This document shows, piece after piece, positions 20,801-31,220 of a stretch of DNA of 64,000 nucleotides. The DNA is from Epithemia pelagica (lineage: Eukaryota > Bacillariophyta > Bacillariophyceae > Surirellales > Surirellaceae), in assembly GCA_946965045.2 (NCBI GenBank), contig OX337242.1, forward strand, positions 1,860,001 through 1,924,000, read 5' to 3'. The notes beneath the pieces were generated by a model. That model was given only the letters and a program-made list of their open reading frames with translations. It was not told the DNA's origin and did not search any database. Within the stretch, counting starts at the first letter, position 1. Every line of letters starts with the position of its first letter. The translations under genes and the position numbers were made by a program.

Positions 20801-22215
20801 TTACATGTACAACATCTCGACGAAAAGGTTCCTTTCTAGTGCAACTCACCTGTTGTATAGCAGTGAGGATGCTTTTGAGATTCTCGGTAATGTCGTCTTG
20901 TTTGAGTTTGTATCCTCGTTGGACGAAAGTGTGGCAAGTTCCGCATGGTGGGATACTGACCGCCGGTATTTGAAAGCTGGTACGGTCGAAATGCTCTTGT
21001 CGCTGTACATTCATGGATGGGAAAATCATAGTATTGATACCTTTGTCAATCACTATGCTGATTATGTGGGAAACGATCGCATTGGAAAAGAGTACTTGGC
21101 AAATATCAAGAAAAAGCTCGAGACAATTGCGAATCCCAATCGGTACCGCAAATTCTTGTGTATGAGCCCGTCCCAGTCTGACAGTCCTTCAGACTTGGAC
21201 GAGGAACTGCTACCCTTGTCGCAACGAATTCGGTTTGATTTGGACGAATGCATGGGACCCGATCCACCGGCGAAGCAAACGCAATTTGGACCGTCATGTT
21301 TGCCATTCATGACCAATCCTCGGACGCCCTTGTTTCAAAAACACACGGCCTTGCGGTCGTGGAAGATATGGAATCGTGTCTTGTTTGTCGCTCCGCCCTT
21401 GAACCAACGTCCAATGACCGGCTTTTCCTGTCCCTTTACCAACGTGGATCATCCGGATAGGCAAGAAGAAACTGCAGGCCTGTCGACAGCTCAGATGCCC
21501 TCACCCAATCAGGGGGAGAAAGGAAATAATCAAGAAGTCATGTCCAGCCAACAACAGACACAGAACAAACAGAATGACAAGAACGTTACATTGGACCAGG
21601 CCGAACTTGCCGAGAGCACCGCCGCCTACAAATCGTCTCAACAACCACAAGACGAACCACGTTCCTTGGCCTTTCCTTGGGTTCCTGGTGGCAAGGGACC
21701 CATTGTCCCACGTTCCTTTCAATCCCCAGGAACGCTGACACTGAATAATTTTGCCTATCCGTCTTCCAGTGAAACCAGTCCCCGATACGTGGAGTATCGC
21801 AGTACCAAGGCTCGTCCTTGGTCGCGACAACAACGTCACTTTGATACCGTTGGGAAATGGAGGGACCGAATCCGTCGTTTACTCGAACGATCCGATTCTC
21901 GGTACGTTTTGTTTTGTTTATCAAGAGTTTGTGTTGTGATCTTGAGAAACAGAGTCATGTTCATGCACCTTTTCATACACTCGCTGTCCCTCTCTCACAC
22001 CAACACATGTTTCGTGGTTTGTACTAATGCCTAGACACGATTATTGGAAACGTGGACGTGTGGTATTTTTGGTCATTACTGTGGCCTCGTGGATTTTCTT
22101 TTACTTGTTTGTTCCGGCTGTCATATTTTTCATGGTGGCTTCCTTTACACCCTTTTATTGCATGGTGAATGCCGAATTTCAAGACAAGGTTGGAGAGGAT
22201 TGTTGGGGCTTTTGA
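17838..22215 (+). CDS. Large multi-exon, multi-spanning membrane protein, unknown family
   Basis: Eight coding pieces are visible: 17838-about 18366, about 18404-19030, 19156-19479, 19616-19671, 19802-20383, 20467-20790, 20868-21901 and 22035-22215. From 19030 on, all junctions are GT-AG with matching phase (donors GTACGT or GTGAGT). The first junction, near 18367-18403, changes frame but no normal-sized intron fits well, so it is unresolved. The protein is roughly 1,200 residues with a cytosolic-looking acidic N-terminal half (poly-Glu at 18561-18595). Several membrane segments follow, including FLDALVVIFLQITMPLMLYFL, LMLALALFYYAYKI, YVVALYLLNV and ASWIFFYLFVPAVIFFMVASF. The segment EILGNVVLFEFVSSLDE is striking, but I cannot name the family. 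Confidence 0.65.
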
Positions 22216-22796
22216 GAAACAGAGAGTTGTTGGTGTGGTTGTGGTGGTGGTTCCTGCTCGAATAATCGTGTTTGAGGAATGACTTGTCGGAAAAATCAAA
22301 CCTCATGTGTGAACCTTTGGAATGTTGCTTTCTTGTTTGTTCTGATTGATGTAGAAAGTAAGAAGTAGTAGTAACCTATTCATACCCATAGGCCGCCCGT
22401 TTTCCTGAAAGGAAGGTTGTGGACAAGAGCAATGACGACAGAATGGCCAATATGGAGTCGTTGATGTAGCTGCAGTCTTGTCGTGATCCGTCCTACTCCA
22501 TTGTGGTTGTGATTCAAGTTTGAATTCTATGTCCAAGTCTACTACAAGTATCATTAGACGGTTTTCTTGTCTTTCTTGTCGTTGTGGTTCATGTGCCGAG
22601 TCCTTTATCCAAGTTGACTATTAGTATCATTGGATGACTTTCTTGTAACAGTAGAGCCAAGTCTGGTGAAACTAAAAAGTAAATATCTGAAAAATATAGG
22701 TTACGTAAGTACAGACTTGAATCCCAATAGAATTGGTGTTTGTCCCACTCTACACACAGTCACACGTTTGTTCGTTTGTTTGTTTCTTTGTTTGTT
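22216..22796. other. Intergenic with an imperfect duplication
   Basis: Between the convergent ends of two genes. Around 22,530-22,655 a segment of about 40 bp (TCCAAGTCTACTACAAGTAT-like, then TTTTCTTGT) recurs imperfectly after about 80 bp. No gene seen. Confidence 0.35.
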
Positions 22797-23897
22797 TTAC
22801 GAGGACCACTGAAAGGGCTGAATCTGTTGACAATTGTAATTGGCCACTTCCCAGTCAATCGGGGAGAGGGGTGGAGGCAGGGTGGCCGCTTCCTTCTCGG
22901 GGGAGGACGGGAACATGTAGGCCAATGCCGCTTGGGCATAGGTATCGGTCCCTTGCACAAATTGGTTGGTGGTGAGTTGCGCCAAGCCAAAGGTGTCGTC
23001 CAAATACCGTTGATAATCCGTCTCATCCAAACACAAGAGTGCAACGACGCCCGTCACATCCGTGACAAAGTCGAGCATGGCCAACAAGGAGGGTTGCGAC
23101 AGGTCCGTGTCGGGGGATTGAAATTCCGTGGGAAACACGTCACTGGCCGCACAATCCCACCCCGTGGCAAAGTCTTGAAAGGACACGTGCAAGTCGCCAA
23201 AGACGGTCAGGTGACGATTCGTGGTAATGGCTTGTACCAGGTCCGTCGTGGCGGCGTCCGTGGTATTGGCCTGCGAGGCTTCTACCCACTCCCTCAGCGG
23301 TTGATACGTGTCTTGCAAACGGGTTTGAAATGCGGCTTGTTCGGTTTCAGCCGTTTCGAGATTGAGTTCCAAGTTGACAATGGTTTCGTTCAAGGCTTGA
23401 TTGACCGCATTGGTTTCATTCAGAGCCACCTCCAAGGCCCCTTGGACCTCTTGCAACGCGAGAGCCGTGGCCGTCAAGTCTTGAATCGTCGCTTCCAAGT
23501 GACTCTGCTCTTGTTGGACAGCGGCCAATTCTTGTTGCACAATAGCTTGCTGGGCACGTACTTGATCGTTGCTTCGTCCCAATTTCAAATACACAATGAA
23601 TTCGTCCGTCAATTGCGTCGTCAACTCTTGCTGTGATTGCGTCAAGGCGGCAATATCTTCTTCCAATGCTTGATTGGTTTGTTGCGTGTCCGAGACGGCC
23701 TGCACCAAGTCTTGATAGACTTGTTGCAATTTGTCAATGGTCGAGTCTTGCAACCGGCGGACCGTGCTGTGGTGCGGAGGCGATCGCAACAAGGGCGAGG
23801 ACGACGATTCAGCCGTCACGGCAATGGTGGAGATTGCAGTGGCGACGATGAGAACCAACATCAAAGAAGAAGAAGAAGAGCAAGCACCCACAAACAT
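22797..23897 (-). CDS. Secreted coiled-coil protein with R-x-L processing site (paralog of 31842-33005)
   Basis: 366 residues from the ATG at 23897. A signal peptide (LMLVLIVATAISTIAVTA) is followed by VRRLQDS, an R-x-L site of the type found after the signal peptide in diatom silaffin, cingulin and frustulin precursors (family knowledge). Then comes a Gln/Leu/Ala/Thr-rich coiled coil of about 180 residues. A C-terminal domain of about 140 residues follows with W-D-C, L-L-C-L-D-E-T-D-Y-Q-R-Y-L and a final W-E-x-A-N-Y-N-C. The same architecture and C-terminal cysteines occur in the gene at 31842, which points the opposite way across an inserted transposon. Cell wall or extracellular location is inferred. 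Confidence 0.78.
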   Translation of the reverse strand: MFVGACSSSSSLMLVLIVATAISTIAVTAESSSSPLLRSPPHHSTVRRLQDSTIDKLQQVYQDLVQAVSDTQQTNQALEEDIAALTQSQQELTTQLTDEFIVYLKLGRSNDQVRAQQAIVQQELAAVQQEQSHLEATIQDLTATALALQEVQGALEVALNETNAVNQALNETIVNLELNLETAETEQAAFQTRLQDTYQPLREWVEASQANTTDAATTDLVQAITTNRHLTVFGDLHVSFQDFATGWDCAASDVFPTEFQSPDTDLSQPSLLAMLDFVTDVTGVVALLCLDETDYQRYLDDTFGLAQLTTNQFVQGTDTYAQAALAYMFPSSPEKEAATLPPPLSPIDWEVANYNCQQIQPFQWSS

Positions 23898-24282
23898 CTT
23901 TTGTTCTTTCAATGTGGAACGAATGAATGAATCAATGGACGAATGAATGAATATGAACGAATGAATGAGCTCCGTCAGTCAAGAAGCACAGCAGATGCGT
24001 TGTGTCGTTGATTTTGTTCGAGCCTCTACGCCTCTACTCATAGATGAGGATCTCCGTTGCTTTCTTGCTATCAAAAAGCTTGGCGTTGACAAGCTCCCCC
24101 ATTTGGGGGAGAAGATTCAGCCGTTGTACACTAACTAAATTCGTACAAAGACCAGTCAGATTTATGCGAAACAGGGGCATATGCTATTTACAATAGCCCA
24201 CAGAAACAGCACGCCGGGTTGGTTAGGAGTGAATATTTGTCGGAGTGACCAAGAACGACGTAGACGGGGGCTCCAAGCTACG
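23898..24282. other. Upstream region of the secreted coiled-coil gene, left flank of DDE element
   Basis: No gene. Holds imperfect GAATGAATGA repeats at 23,925-23,968 and a GC hairpin at 24094-24111. Probable promoter of the minus-strand gene. Confidence 0.35.
24094..24111. repeat. Perfect hairpin, 7-bp stem and 4-nt loop
   Basis: CTCCCCC-ATTT-GGGGGAG forms a strong stem-loop. Function unknown; it may be structural or a leftover of another element. Confidence 0.4.
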
Positions 24283-24286
24283 AGCT

Positions 24287-24311
24287 GGTTCACGTTGCGG
24301 AGTGCATGAGT
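24287..24311 (+). repeat. Terminal inverted repeat of DDE element, left
   Basis: 25 bp matching exactly, inverted, at 31221-31245. The similarity continues outward through AGCT and, with one mismatch, CTAC. Confidence 0.88.
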
Positions 24312-24478
24312 ATATTAGTGTACAAGACTGTACCCGAAAAAAACCAGTACACAAAACTCCACAGTGGATAATCCGCAGCAACCATGACAATGGGATGGAT
24401 CGATGTTTGGACAAATACGATGCCATTCCTGGCTACAAACACAACAAGTACTATTGCTAATCGACTAAGTAGGTTCTA

Positions 24479-25018
24479 TTACGCATCTGCTGTAAAGAAC
24501 AGGCTCTGGGTAGGGTATTTTGTCGTCATGTAGGCAAGAGCAGTCTTGAGCTCTTCCATGTGGAAGAGGCTCATGTAGAGGGTGACGACCATTGGGTCCA
24601 TGCTGCTCTTTGTATCGATTGTGCACCGTGTGTAGAATTGAATGCGGCCCTTCTTCTTGCTGGAGTCCGTGGGTGAGAGAACTTCCTTCATCACTGTCTT
24701 GACAATGAACCCAACTGGCAGCACAAGCAGCGGGTCGGCAAACTCGGACCGCGCTTCCCTCTTGTAAAATGCCAACCGAAGATAGTCTGTGCTTGTCTCC
24801 CGTTGGAGGAGAACATGCCCACGGTCGACAACATTCCGTCCATTTTGTTCTGCGCCGTTGTCGACAATGTCTCCAACGAGAACATTGACCCTGTCCGCGT
24901 AAAAGCTCGTCCGAAAGTTACATCGACTTCGATCGTCTTCAGAGCCAAACTTGTCCTTGTTGAAAAAGAACTCGACCTCGTCCTCCATGCCGTTGTTGAT
25001 TGTTGGTGTTGGTAGCAT
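24479..25018 (-). CDS. Unknown 179-residue protein carried by the DDE element
   Basis: Starts at an ATG and lies about 170 bp from the left inverted end. Composition is that of a globular soluble alpha/beta protein, with alternating strands such as RVNVLVGDIVD, GHVLLQR and LLVLPVGFIVKTVM. No known motif recognised. It is divergent from the basic protein gene at 25298, sharing a 279-bp intergenic region that may hold a two-way promoter. Cargo status follows from its position between the inverted repeats. Confidence 0.6.
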   Translation of the reverse strand: MLPTPTINNGMEDEVEFFFNKDKFGSEDDRSRCNFRTSFYADRVNVLVGDIVDNGAEQNGRNVVDRGHVLLQRETSTDYLRLAFYKREARSEFADPLLVLPVGFIVKTVMKEVLSPTDSSKKKGRIQFYTRCTIDTKSSMDPMVVTLYMSLFHMEELKTALAYMTTKYPTQSLFFTADA

Positions 25019-25297
25019 CGTACTCCGAACTCCGCACGTTAGGTTGATTGTTCGATCGATTCAAAGCAGTGGGTTGTTTCGTGTTTGCATGTTTCGTTTC
25101 CGGATGCATCCAAAATGTGGGAGCCACACGGGTTGGTCGGATCTTTACGCGCACCTCTTTCCGTTCAGCTATCCGTTGATCTAAGTAGGTTGTTTGAGTT
25201 TGGTCTTGAGATCGCGAGCAGGTACATTCCACATCCCATTACAAGACACAGCACGATGCTCTCAGTTGTGTGTTCGTCTCACAAAAAACAAAACAAG

Positions 25298-26223
25298 ATG
25301 AGCAACAACAGCCATCGTCGCTACCCAAGTCGCACCCGCACCAAAACACCAAGCTTCCTGGATGACATCCAGGAAGATACTGTTCCTCCACCAGGGAAGA
25401 CGCCAGGGAAGACACCAGCGAAGACACCAGCGAAGACACCGGGCAAGAAGCTCCCTCCGAAGAAGAGCTCCACGAAGAAGAACGCAAACAAGAAGCGTCG
25501 AACAAAGAAGACGAGTCCGGAGCTCCCCCCACCCCAGTCTCCAGATTTCGTCATTTCCAAGGTGGTTGAAGGGGAGACTCCAAGAGGAGCAAACGAGGAC
25601 ATAGTGGTATTGATGCCGGTGGCCATCGACGACAAGGCGCAGAGGCTCAAGGATGCATTGAACAAAGCAACGCAGTGGCATCTCATCCTTGGTGATGAGA
25701 ATGGAGCCACGACCCTGGTGCTTGGTCGAAACCACAAATATCATTCGGGCAAAGTCTCGATTGCCGAGATTGTGGAAACGCTTAAGCAGTCTGAGCGTAG
25801 CCACAAGCCCAGAAACAATGAAACAATCAACGAAAATGGTAAGTTGATTGTGCCTTTGTAATTGATTGGAACGATCGTAGTACTCACCTCATTTTGTTTT
25901 CAGGACAAGAGGGTGGAATGCTGATGGAGACTCGCACTCCATTGAAGAAGGAGGAGTCCATTGGTGAGGCGGAGACTGTCATGAAATCCAATGTGGTGGA
26001 TTGGCAGTACTTGACGCCTGGTGAGAAGCACGCCCAAAAGAGACGTGAGGCCGAGAGGGCTGTGCATTTCATGGCTGACAGTTGTGCAAGCCCGAGTCTC
26101 TTTCGTGAGGCTGCTTCAACGACGTCGGATGATGACGCCACGTATGACTCTCACGTTGATGATGGATTTGAAGATACGCAGGAGGAAAATATGTTTAGTC
26201 AGGAGGACTACTACAAGTATTAG
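25298..26223 (+). CDS. Basic histone H1 tail-like protein carried by the DDE element, two exons
   Basis: Exons 25298-25838 and 25904-26223; the 65-bp intron starts GTAAGT and ends TTTTCAG, and phases fit (1+2). This gives 286 residues; an in-frame ATG at 25256 would add 14. Residues about 28-65 contain tandem K-T-P-G/A repeats (GKTPGKTPAKTPAKTPGKK) and a dense Lys stretch, like linker-histone tails and suggesting DNA or chromatin binding. The middle shows an ordered region (ALNKATQWHLILGDENGATTLVLG), and the C-terminus is acidic. No family recognised. Its 3' end converges on the SET gene, 64 bp apart. Confidence 0.65.
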
Positions 26224-26287
26224 TTACGTAAAATAAACCATTCTAAATACTGAATAATTGTTGTCCTTTACTTTCATCATCGTGGCC

Positions 26288-27514
26288 TTAGTCGCTTTCT
26301 TCTTCTTCATCGTCATCTTCGTCTTCGTCGTGCGAATCCTGATCTTTCTCGTTGTTGTTGCCTTCGTCATCTTCCTCGTCATCCGAATCCGAATCTGAAT
26401 CCTCATCTTCATCTCCTTCATCATCCGACTTCTCGGATTCCTCGTCGTCGTTGCCATCTGAAGATTCATCTTGCTCATCCTGGCTGCCAGTCCTCATGCC
26501 CGACGCCAGATTGTAGCACCAGAACAACTCTTGATTTTTTTTAATGTTGCGTTTGGCTGTAGCCTTGAGCTTTCCGTCGACCTGGACGTTGTAGCATTTG
26601 TCGTCCGGGTCAACAGGTTGGTTGTCGTGATACTTGGCATAGTTTGGATCGTTTGCAAAGTGCAAACCCATCCAAAGGTCTGCCGCGGATGGATCAACGA
26701 AGACAGAAGGCCTTGTACGCAGTCGGACAGCGTAAGCAGAAGGCGGACGAGACTTGTCAAGGACCTTACCACCATAGAATCCCAGCATTTCGCCTTTTTT
26801 GTAGGGCTTTGCTGCAAAAAGCCCGAGACGAGCGTTGTCCAAGGTTGATCGCTTGATGACAAACAAGTCTTCGTCGACGTACCGAACAATGCACTCGTAC
26901 TTTTGTGAATTGTCGTTTAGGTCCACCATCATTGTCCCTTCGACAAGTAGATTGTTCTTGTGTTTCTTGTTGATTCCCGACCCTTTCTTTTTGTTGTATT
27001 TACTTGGAGCATAGTGTTTGATTGCTGTGCCAACAGGTTTGCCCTTGGAGCCGTGGGCTTTCCGGACCTGTGCACCTTCGATGCTCACGATGCCCTTGAT
27101 GTGGGAGGAAATGAACCGATATAATTCGGTTCTTTCCTCCAAAGTACCTGATCCATACAGGCCTTCAAGCTTGGCCATGAGATTCTCCGCCTTCACTGCC
27201 CGTGGCGTTCTCGTTGTTGCAATCTTCTTCCTCGCTCGTTGTTTCTGATTGAGCTCATCCATTTTGTATTTTCGATTTTGCTGCATGCGACGAGGCGGCT
27301 TTGCTGCTCTTGTTCGTGTTCTTGCGGAACTCGCCTGTTGCTTTGTAGCGGAACGTGTCTGTCGCTTTCCCATGGCTGTTGCAGGCTGCTGCACTTTGTC
27401 GCTGTCGAAAAATTCTGACTGCTGCACTTTTATGAACTTGGGCTGCTGCACTTTTTGGAGAAGGCGCAGAAACGCCAACCCCTTTGAGCTTCCGAATGAG
27501 AGTGAAAACCGCAT
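26288..27514 (-). CDS. SET-domain protein (predicted lysine methyltransferase) carried by the DDE element
   Basis: 408 residues from the ATG at 27514; an ATG at 27373 would skip a region with three K-V-Q-Q repeats. Residues about 49-110 are strongly basic (KRQTRSATKQQ, ARTRTRAAKPPRR). The SET domain covers about 217-336: DNARLGLFAAKPYKKGEMLGFYGG, VFVDPSAADLWMGLHFANDPN and NIKKNQELFWCYN. These correspond to the SET G-x-F, Y-x-G, N-x-P and E-L-x-x-x-Y blocks that bind S-adenosylmethionine and lysine. The C-terminus is an Asp/Glu/Ser tail of about 70 residues. Family members methylate lysine in histones or other proteins; the target here is unknown. It lies 209 bp upstream of the transposase gene's end, same strand. 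Confidence 0.85.
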   Translation of the reverse strand: MRFSLSFGSSKGLAFLRLLQKVQQPKFIKVQQSEFFDSDKVQQPATAMGKRQTRSATKQQASSARTRTRAAKPPRRMQQNRKYKMDELNQKQRARKKIATTRTPRAVKAENLMAKLEGLYGSGTLEERTELYRFISSHIKGIVSIEGAQVRKAHGSKGKPVGTAIKHYAPSKYNKKKGSGINKKHKNNLLVEGTMMVDLNDNSQKYECIVRYVDEDLFVIKRSTLDNARLGLFAAKPYKKGEMLGFYGGKVLDKSRPPSAYAVRLRTRPSVFVDPSAADLWMGLHFANDPNYAKYHDNQPVDPDDKCYNVQVDGKLKATAKRNIKKNQELFWCYNLASGMRTGSQDEQDESSDGNDDEESEKSDDEGDEDEDSDSDSDDEEDDEGNNNEKDQDSHDEDEDDDEEEESD

Positions 27515-27723
27515 TGACAGTCATCAGACTGTCGTTTGTACACTGTGGACCAGTCTATTTTTGGTGTCACCAATGAACTTCGCAGCACTTGAGACGTACA
27601 AAAAAGATTCTCTCATAAAATTTGCTTCTGGAAAAAGTGAAACAGAGTCTCGTGCATGACAAGCCTACAAGTATGAAGATGAAGAGGAGTTCTATGGTAC
27701 GTAAATGTGTTACAATATGAATT

Positions 27724-30700
27724 TCAGCGTTCTGCTTCTTGTGCCTCCTTCCAGACTTGCTGGATGAACGAGTGCTCTTGATCGAGCGTGCACCGGTGAG
27801 TCTTCATACTCACATTCACATACTTCTCGATTTCGACAAACAGGATGTCATCTGTTGCACTTTGATTCCTGCTGTCAAACAACAAATAGGTAAGCATGTA
27901 CCGCCTTGCTTTCGCTGAGAACCTGCGAACGGTTCTCAGCGAAACTTTCCCCATACTGTCTCTCACCACTTGCATGAACTTCGTCTTGTTGCCTTTCTTG
28001 TTTCTTGTCAAGCGTCGGAAGTATCGCTTCCCAAGACCCCATGCGTACTCGATCCCTTCACCCGCCAGTTCGCAGTGGTATTTTGGTGTGACGAGGATTT
28101 CAAGGTTGCGAGAATATCGCTGCGAGAGATCAGCCGCCAGTTGTTCGAGGGCTGATCTCTCATTCTTGAAGTCCTCGCACGATCCCATCAGGTAAGTCAA
28201 GGAATACTTCTTGTATTCCTCCATCTTGTCCTCACGGACCTGTCCTGAACCATCCAACCATGTCTTACTCATGTCCTTGCGGTATTCCTGGAGCTTGGTG
28301 GTGTCAATGAAACCACGCTCGCCCAGAACTTGGAAGAGACCCTTTGGTTGCCCAAGCCAGCCCTGCTCCATGACAACTCGGTCTACCTCGGTTGGTAGCT
28401 GCCTTGCTGTCGAAATTGCCTGGAGCTGGTCAAGGGATTTGGAATGGTAGGCTTGAAGTGCCCTGTCGCCATGTTGAGCTCCTTGTTGAATGTCATGGCG
28501 AATGAGCTCACCAATCAATTCTTTCTTGGACAGCTTGTGTTTCTTTGTTTGATTGGTTGGGTGGTCGAACTTCATTCGTTGTCGTTGCTCCTCAGTGAGA
28601 GGAACACCCTTATAAGCAAATGGGCCAGGGTCCGCATCCGTGTATACCATGGATTGCTTCGACCCTGGCTGAAGACGATGAGGGTGTGGATATGGACCGA
28701 TGCACTCAACAATTGTCTCATGCATTTTGGGTACCACTCCACCCCAATCCTTGTTCATGGTCTTCTCGTTGAGCCCATCCTTCTGTTTTCGTCCATGACC
28801 GCTACTGTTGTCAAAGAGAAAAGCGAAATCAAAGGATGGATAGAGGACCATCAAACAATCAACCAAGTCCTCAAATTGGAGGGCCATGTGATCGTAGTTC
28901 CACCAGCCATCATTGTTGGATCCATAGTCAAAATACGTGCAGAACGCACTGGCATCCGTGATCTGCCGGATCCGCTTGCTGCTGCCACCAAGTACTTGAC
29001 TGGCAGAGTCCTCGGCCAAGTACGTCTGCGCTCGACGAGATTGATTGATTGCCTCTAGCTTCTCGGGGGTGAGCAGGACAACTTCGCCTGAGTTGTCTGA
29101 ATAGAACCCCCATGCGCGACTCACGAATGCACTAAGCATTAAACCGTGCCCGTCGTCTTTGGGCAAAAGAACTCCACGCCCTTTGTGGTCCCCCCAACTC
29201 TTCTTCGAGAAGGACCATTGCTTGAAAATGGCTTCATCTTGGCCAACAAGCACAACAGGACGACGCTCAGAAGGGAAACGATGCGACAAATTTCCTCCCA
29301 GCAGCTTGTTTTCATCTCTAATGTATGATGAAAACACATCAGGAAAACAATCTACATGGTATTCTCGCATTGTTTGGTTCGTCGAAGGGTCTCGAAACTC
29401 GAAAGCCCAAACATCCTTCATGAGCTTTTCGGAGACACCCTCAATCTCCCCGTTTTCTAGTTTGATTGCTTGGTCGGATGGAATCTGAATCCATCGATGC
29501 GCAAGCTTTTCCAACTCGAAGTATTTCGAGATGAACTGCTTCCGGGCTTGAACATTGTCGGCGTCCTCGTGACGGTCCGTGTAGTATGTCTTCTTTGTTT
29601 CAGAGAATCGAAACCCAGCATATGTGAGAATCTTCCATGCCGCACCGACTGAAACACTGGGGAGATTCACTTTTTGACGGAACTCGTCCAACGTGAGCGG
29701 CTCTGTGGATGGCTCCCCATCTTCGGTGTCCGTCTGTTGCTCTTTTTTATATATCAATGGGATCAAACTGTCTCGAATGTACATGGCTGCCATCTCGCAG
29801 GAGAGGGTCTCCAGATGTTGGCTCGCCCACTTCTGCAGCAATGGGAGTGCTTCTGGATATTGAGCCAGAAAGCATGGGCACGGCTTCTTCCCAATCTGGA
29901 TGTACCAGTTTGGATGCGGGAACTTGCCGCTGACCCGGAATGCAACGTTGGCTCTTTGCACAGTCCGCCAATTCTGCAGACCGCTTTTTGAGATTCTACT
30001 CCGTTCGGTTGCATATTTGCAACACGAAGTCCACGTGGCACCATCCTCCATGGTGTGCAGGGCTCGCTCATACGCAAGCCTCAGCACCCGCATCCTCATA
30101 AGCATCTTTGGGACACAAGAGTTTGGCGGTGGCTCATCTTGGCCCTTGTTGACAAGAGTCAAAAAACAATCAAACCGTTGTTCCGCCATTTCAAGTGACT
30201 CAATCCACCGTTCCAGCTTCTTTCTCGTTGTCTCCTCATTCACTCTCGGACCAAAGATTTTGCTCACAACGGGCCGGTCGAAGAAATCTACGGCAGAAGA
30301 GTCACTGGAGGCATTGGAATGCTCGTTGTTGTTGTTGTTTCCATTGTCGTTTCCTGTGCCTGTGGTTGTTGTTGTTGTGGTGGTTTCCAGTGCCTCTTCC
30401 AAAATCTGCTCTGGGCTTGGTGGTGATGACGCTGCCGTTGTGGCAGTTTCATCATCCTTGATTGGTGTTGTGGGTTTCTTGCGTTTGTTCCTCCCTCCAA
30501 TTCGAATCCGATTGTGGCTTTTGAATTTAAGCCACTCGTCAATAGTGTGGTTGAATTGAGGTGGTGGATCGGTCTGACGAGCCGAAACATAGTAGAATAT
30601 TTGTTTCCCACCTCGACGTCGCACCTCGTGGCGGTAGATACCCTTGGGATTCCACTCTTGCGATAGGAAATGGAGTCGCCATTCACTACCTGAGCGCATT

Positions 30701-30873
30701 AAAGATCGATTCATCATTGTTGCGTCGGATAATTCCGGAATCCACTGCTTCAAGAAGACGGCAATCTCAGCGTCAATAATCCACCGGTTTGTCCAGAGGA
30801 AGCGTATTGGATGGCATCTGAAGCCAAATTCGTCGCATATGGTTGTGTATGGCCCTGTATATGATTGAACCAT
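27724..30873 (-). CDS. Large DDE-superfamily transposase (Tc1/IS630-like fold)
   Basis: 1,049 residues from the ATG at 30873. The middle contains an HTH-like region (TLDEFRQKVNLPSVSVGAAWKIL, then KKTYYTDRHED) that matches the block preceding the catalytic core in large fungal and protist transposases of this type. Catalytic residues are readable: Asp546 in GQDEAIF, Asp688 in LFDNSSGHG and Glu942 in GEGIEYAWG, the last next to P-K-Y-H-C-E-L, the counterpart of the Tc1/IS630 N-P-I-E motif. The N-terminal third includes a low-complexity Thr/Asn stretch. No internal stop. It probably mobilises the element through the 25-bp inverted ends. Confidence 0.85.
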   Translation of the reverse strand: MVQSYTGPYTTICDEFGFRCHPIRFLWTNRWIIDAEIAVFLKQWIPELSDATMMNRSLMRSGSEWRLHFLSQEWNPKGIYRHEVRRRGGKQIFYYVSARQTDPPPQFNHTIDEWLKFKSHNRIRIGGRNKRKKPTTPIKDDETATTAASSPPSPEQILEEALETTTTTTTTGTGNDNGNNNNNEHSNASSDSSAVDFFDRPVVSKIFGPRVNEETTRKKLERWIESLEMAEQRFDCFLTLVNKGQDEPPPNSCVPKMLMRMRVLRLAYERALHTMEDGATWTSCCKYATERSRISKSGLQNWRTVQRANVAFRVSGKFPHPNWYIQIGKKPCPCFLAQYPEALPLLQKWASQHLETLSCEMAAMYIRDSLIPLIYKKEQQTDTEDGEPSTEPLTLDEFRQKVNLPSVSVGAAWKILTYAGFRFSETKKTYYTDRHEDADNVQARKQFISKYFELEKLAHRWIQIPSDQAIKLENGEIEGVSEKLMKDVWAFEFRDPSTNQTMREYHVDCFPDVFSSYIRDENKLLGGNLSHRFPSERRPVVLVGQDEAIFKQWSFSKKSWGDHKGRGVLLPKDDGHGLMLSAFVSRAWGFYSDNSGEVVLLTPEKLEAINQSRRAQTYLAEDSASQVLGGSSKRIRQITDASAFCTYFDYGSNNDGWWNYDHMALQFEDLVDCLMVLYPSFDFAFLFDNSSGHGRKQKDGLNEKTMNKDWGGVVPKMHETIVECIGPYPHPHRLQPGSKQSMVYTDADPGPFAYKGVPLTEEQRQRMKFDHPTNQTKKHKLSKKELIGELIRHDIQQGAQHGDRALQAYHSKSLDQLQAISTARQLPTEVDRVVMEQGWLGQPKGLFQVLGERGFIDTTKLQEYRKDMSKTWLDGSGQVREDKMEEYKKYSLTYLMGSCEDFKNERSALEQLAADLSQRYSRNLEILVTPKYHCELAGEGIEYAWGLGKRYFRRLTRNKKGNKTKFMQVVRDSMGKVSLRTVRRFSAKARRYMLTYLLFDSRNQSATDDILFVEIEKYVNVSMKTHRCTLDQEHSFIQQVWKEAQEAER

Positions 30874-31220
30874 TTTGTCTGTTCGGGCACAGGCAGAGAG
30901 ATGGAGGATGAGGGGACTGCCCACGATGTTCGACAGTAGCTACTTTCACTGCTCCTGGAGACTGAACCACAGGTCGAAATGCGCGACACCCCTATGATTT
31001 TCTACTACTTTTATATCTATCCTATCGATTAGGTTGGGTGGTGTTTCGCATTTCGACCGGCGAATGGCCATCGTCGCATGAAGCGGTCACTAGTCGTTAT
31101 TGCATTTTGCATTTTTCAATATGTGCGTGACAAAATGTGAGGAACACGAAAACCGTAAGTGATCCGAAACGCTGGGGTACTGTGGGCTAAAGTGTAGTAT
31201 ACAATTTCCCACTATGAAAA

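Noticed and set aside
22740-23636. 298-codon plus-strand frame
   Set aside because: Antisense shadow of the secreted coiled-coil gene; composition (Gly, Arg, Val, Gln) is that of a reversed Gln/Leu-rich coding strand, with no signal peptide or domain.
24479-25018. Assignment of the small cargo protein to a nuclease or HTH family
   Set aside because: No catalytic or DNA-binding motif could be seen; left as unknown.
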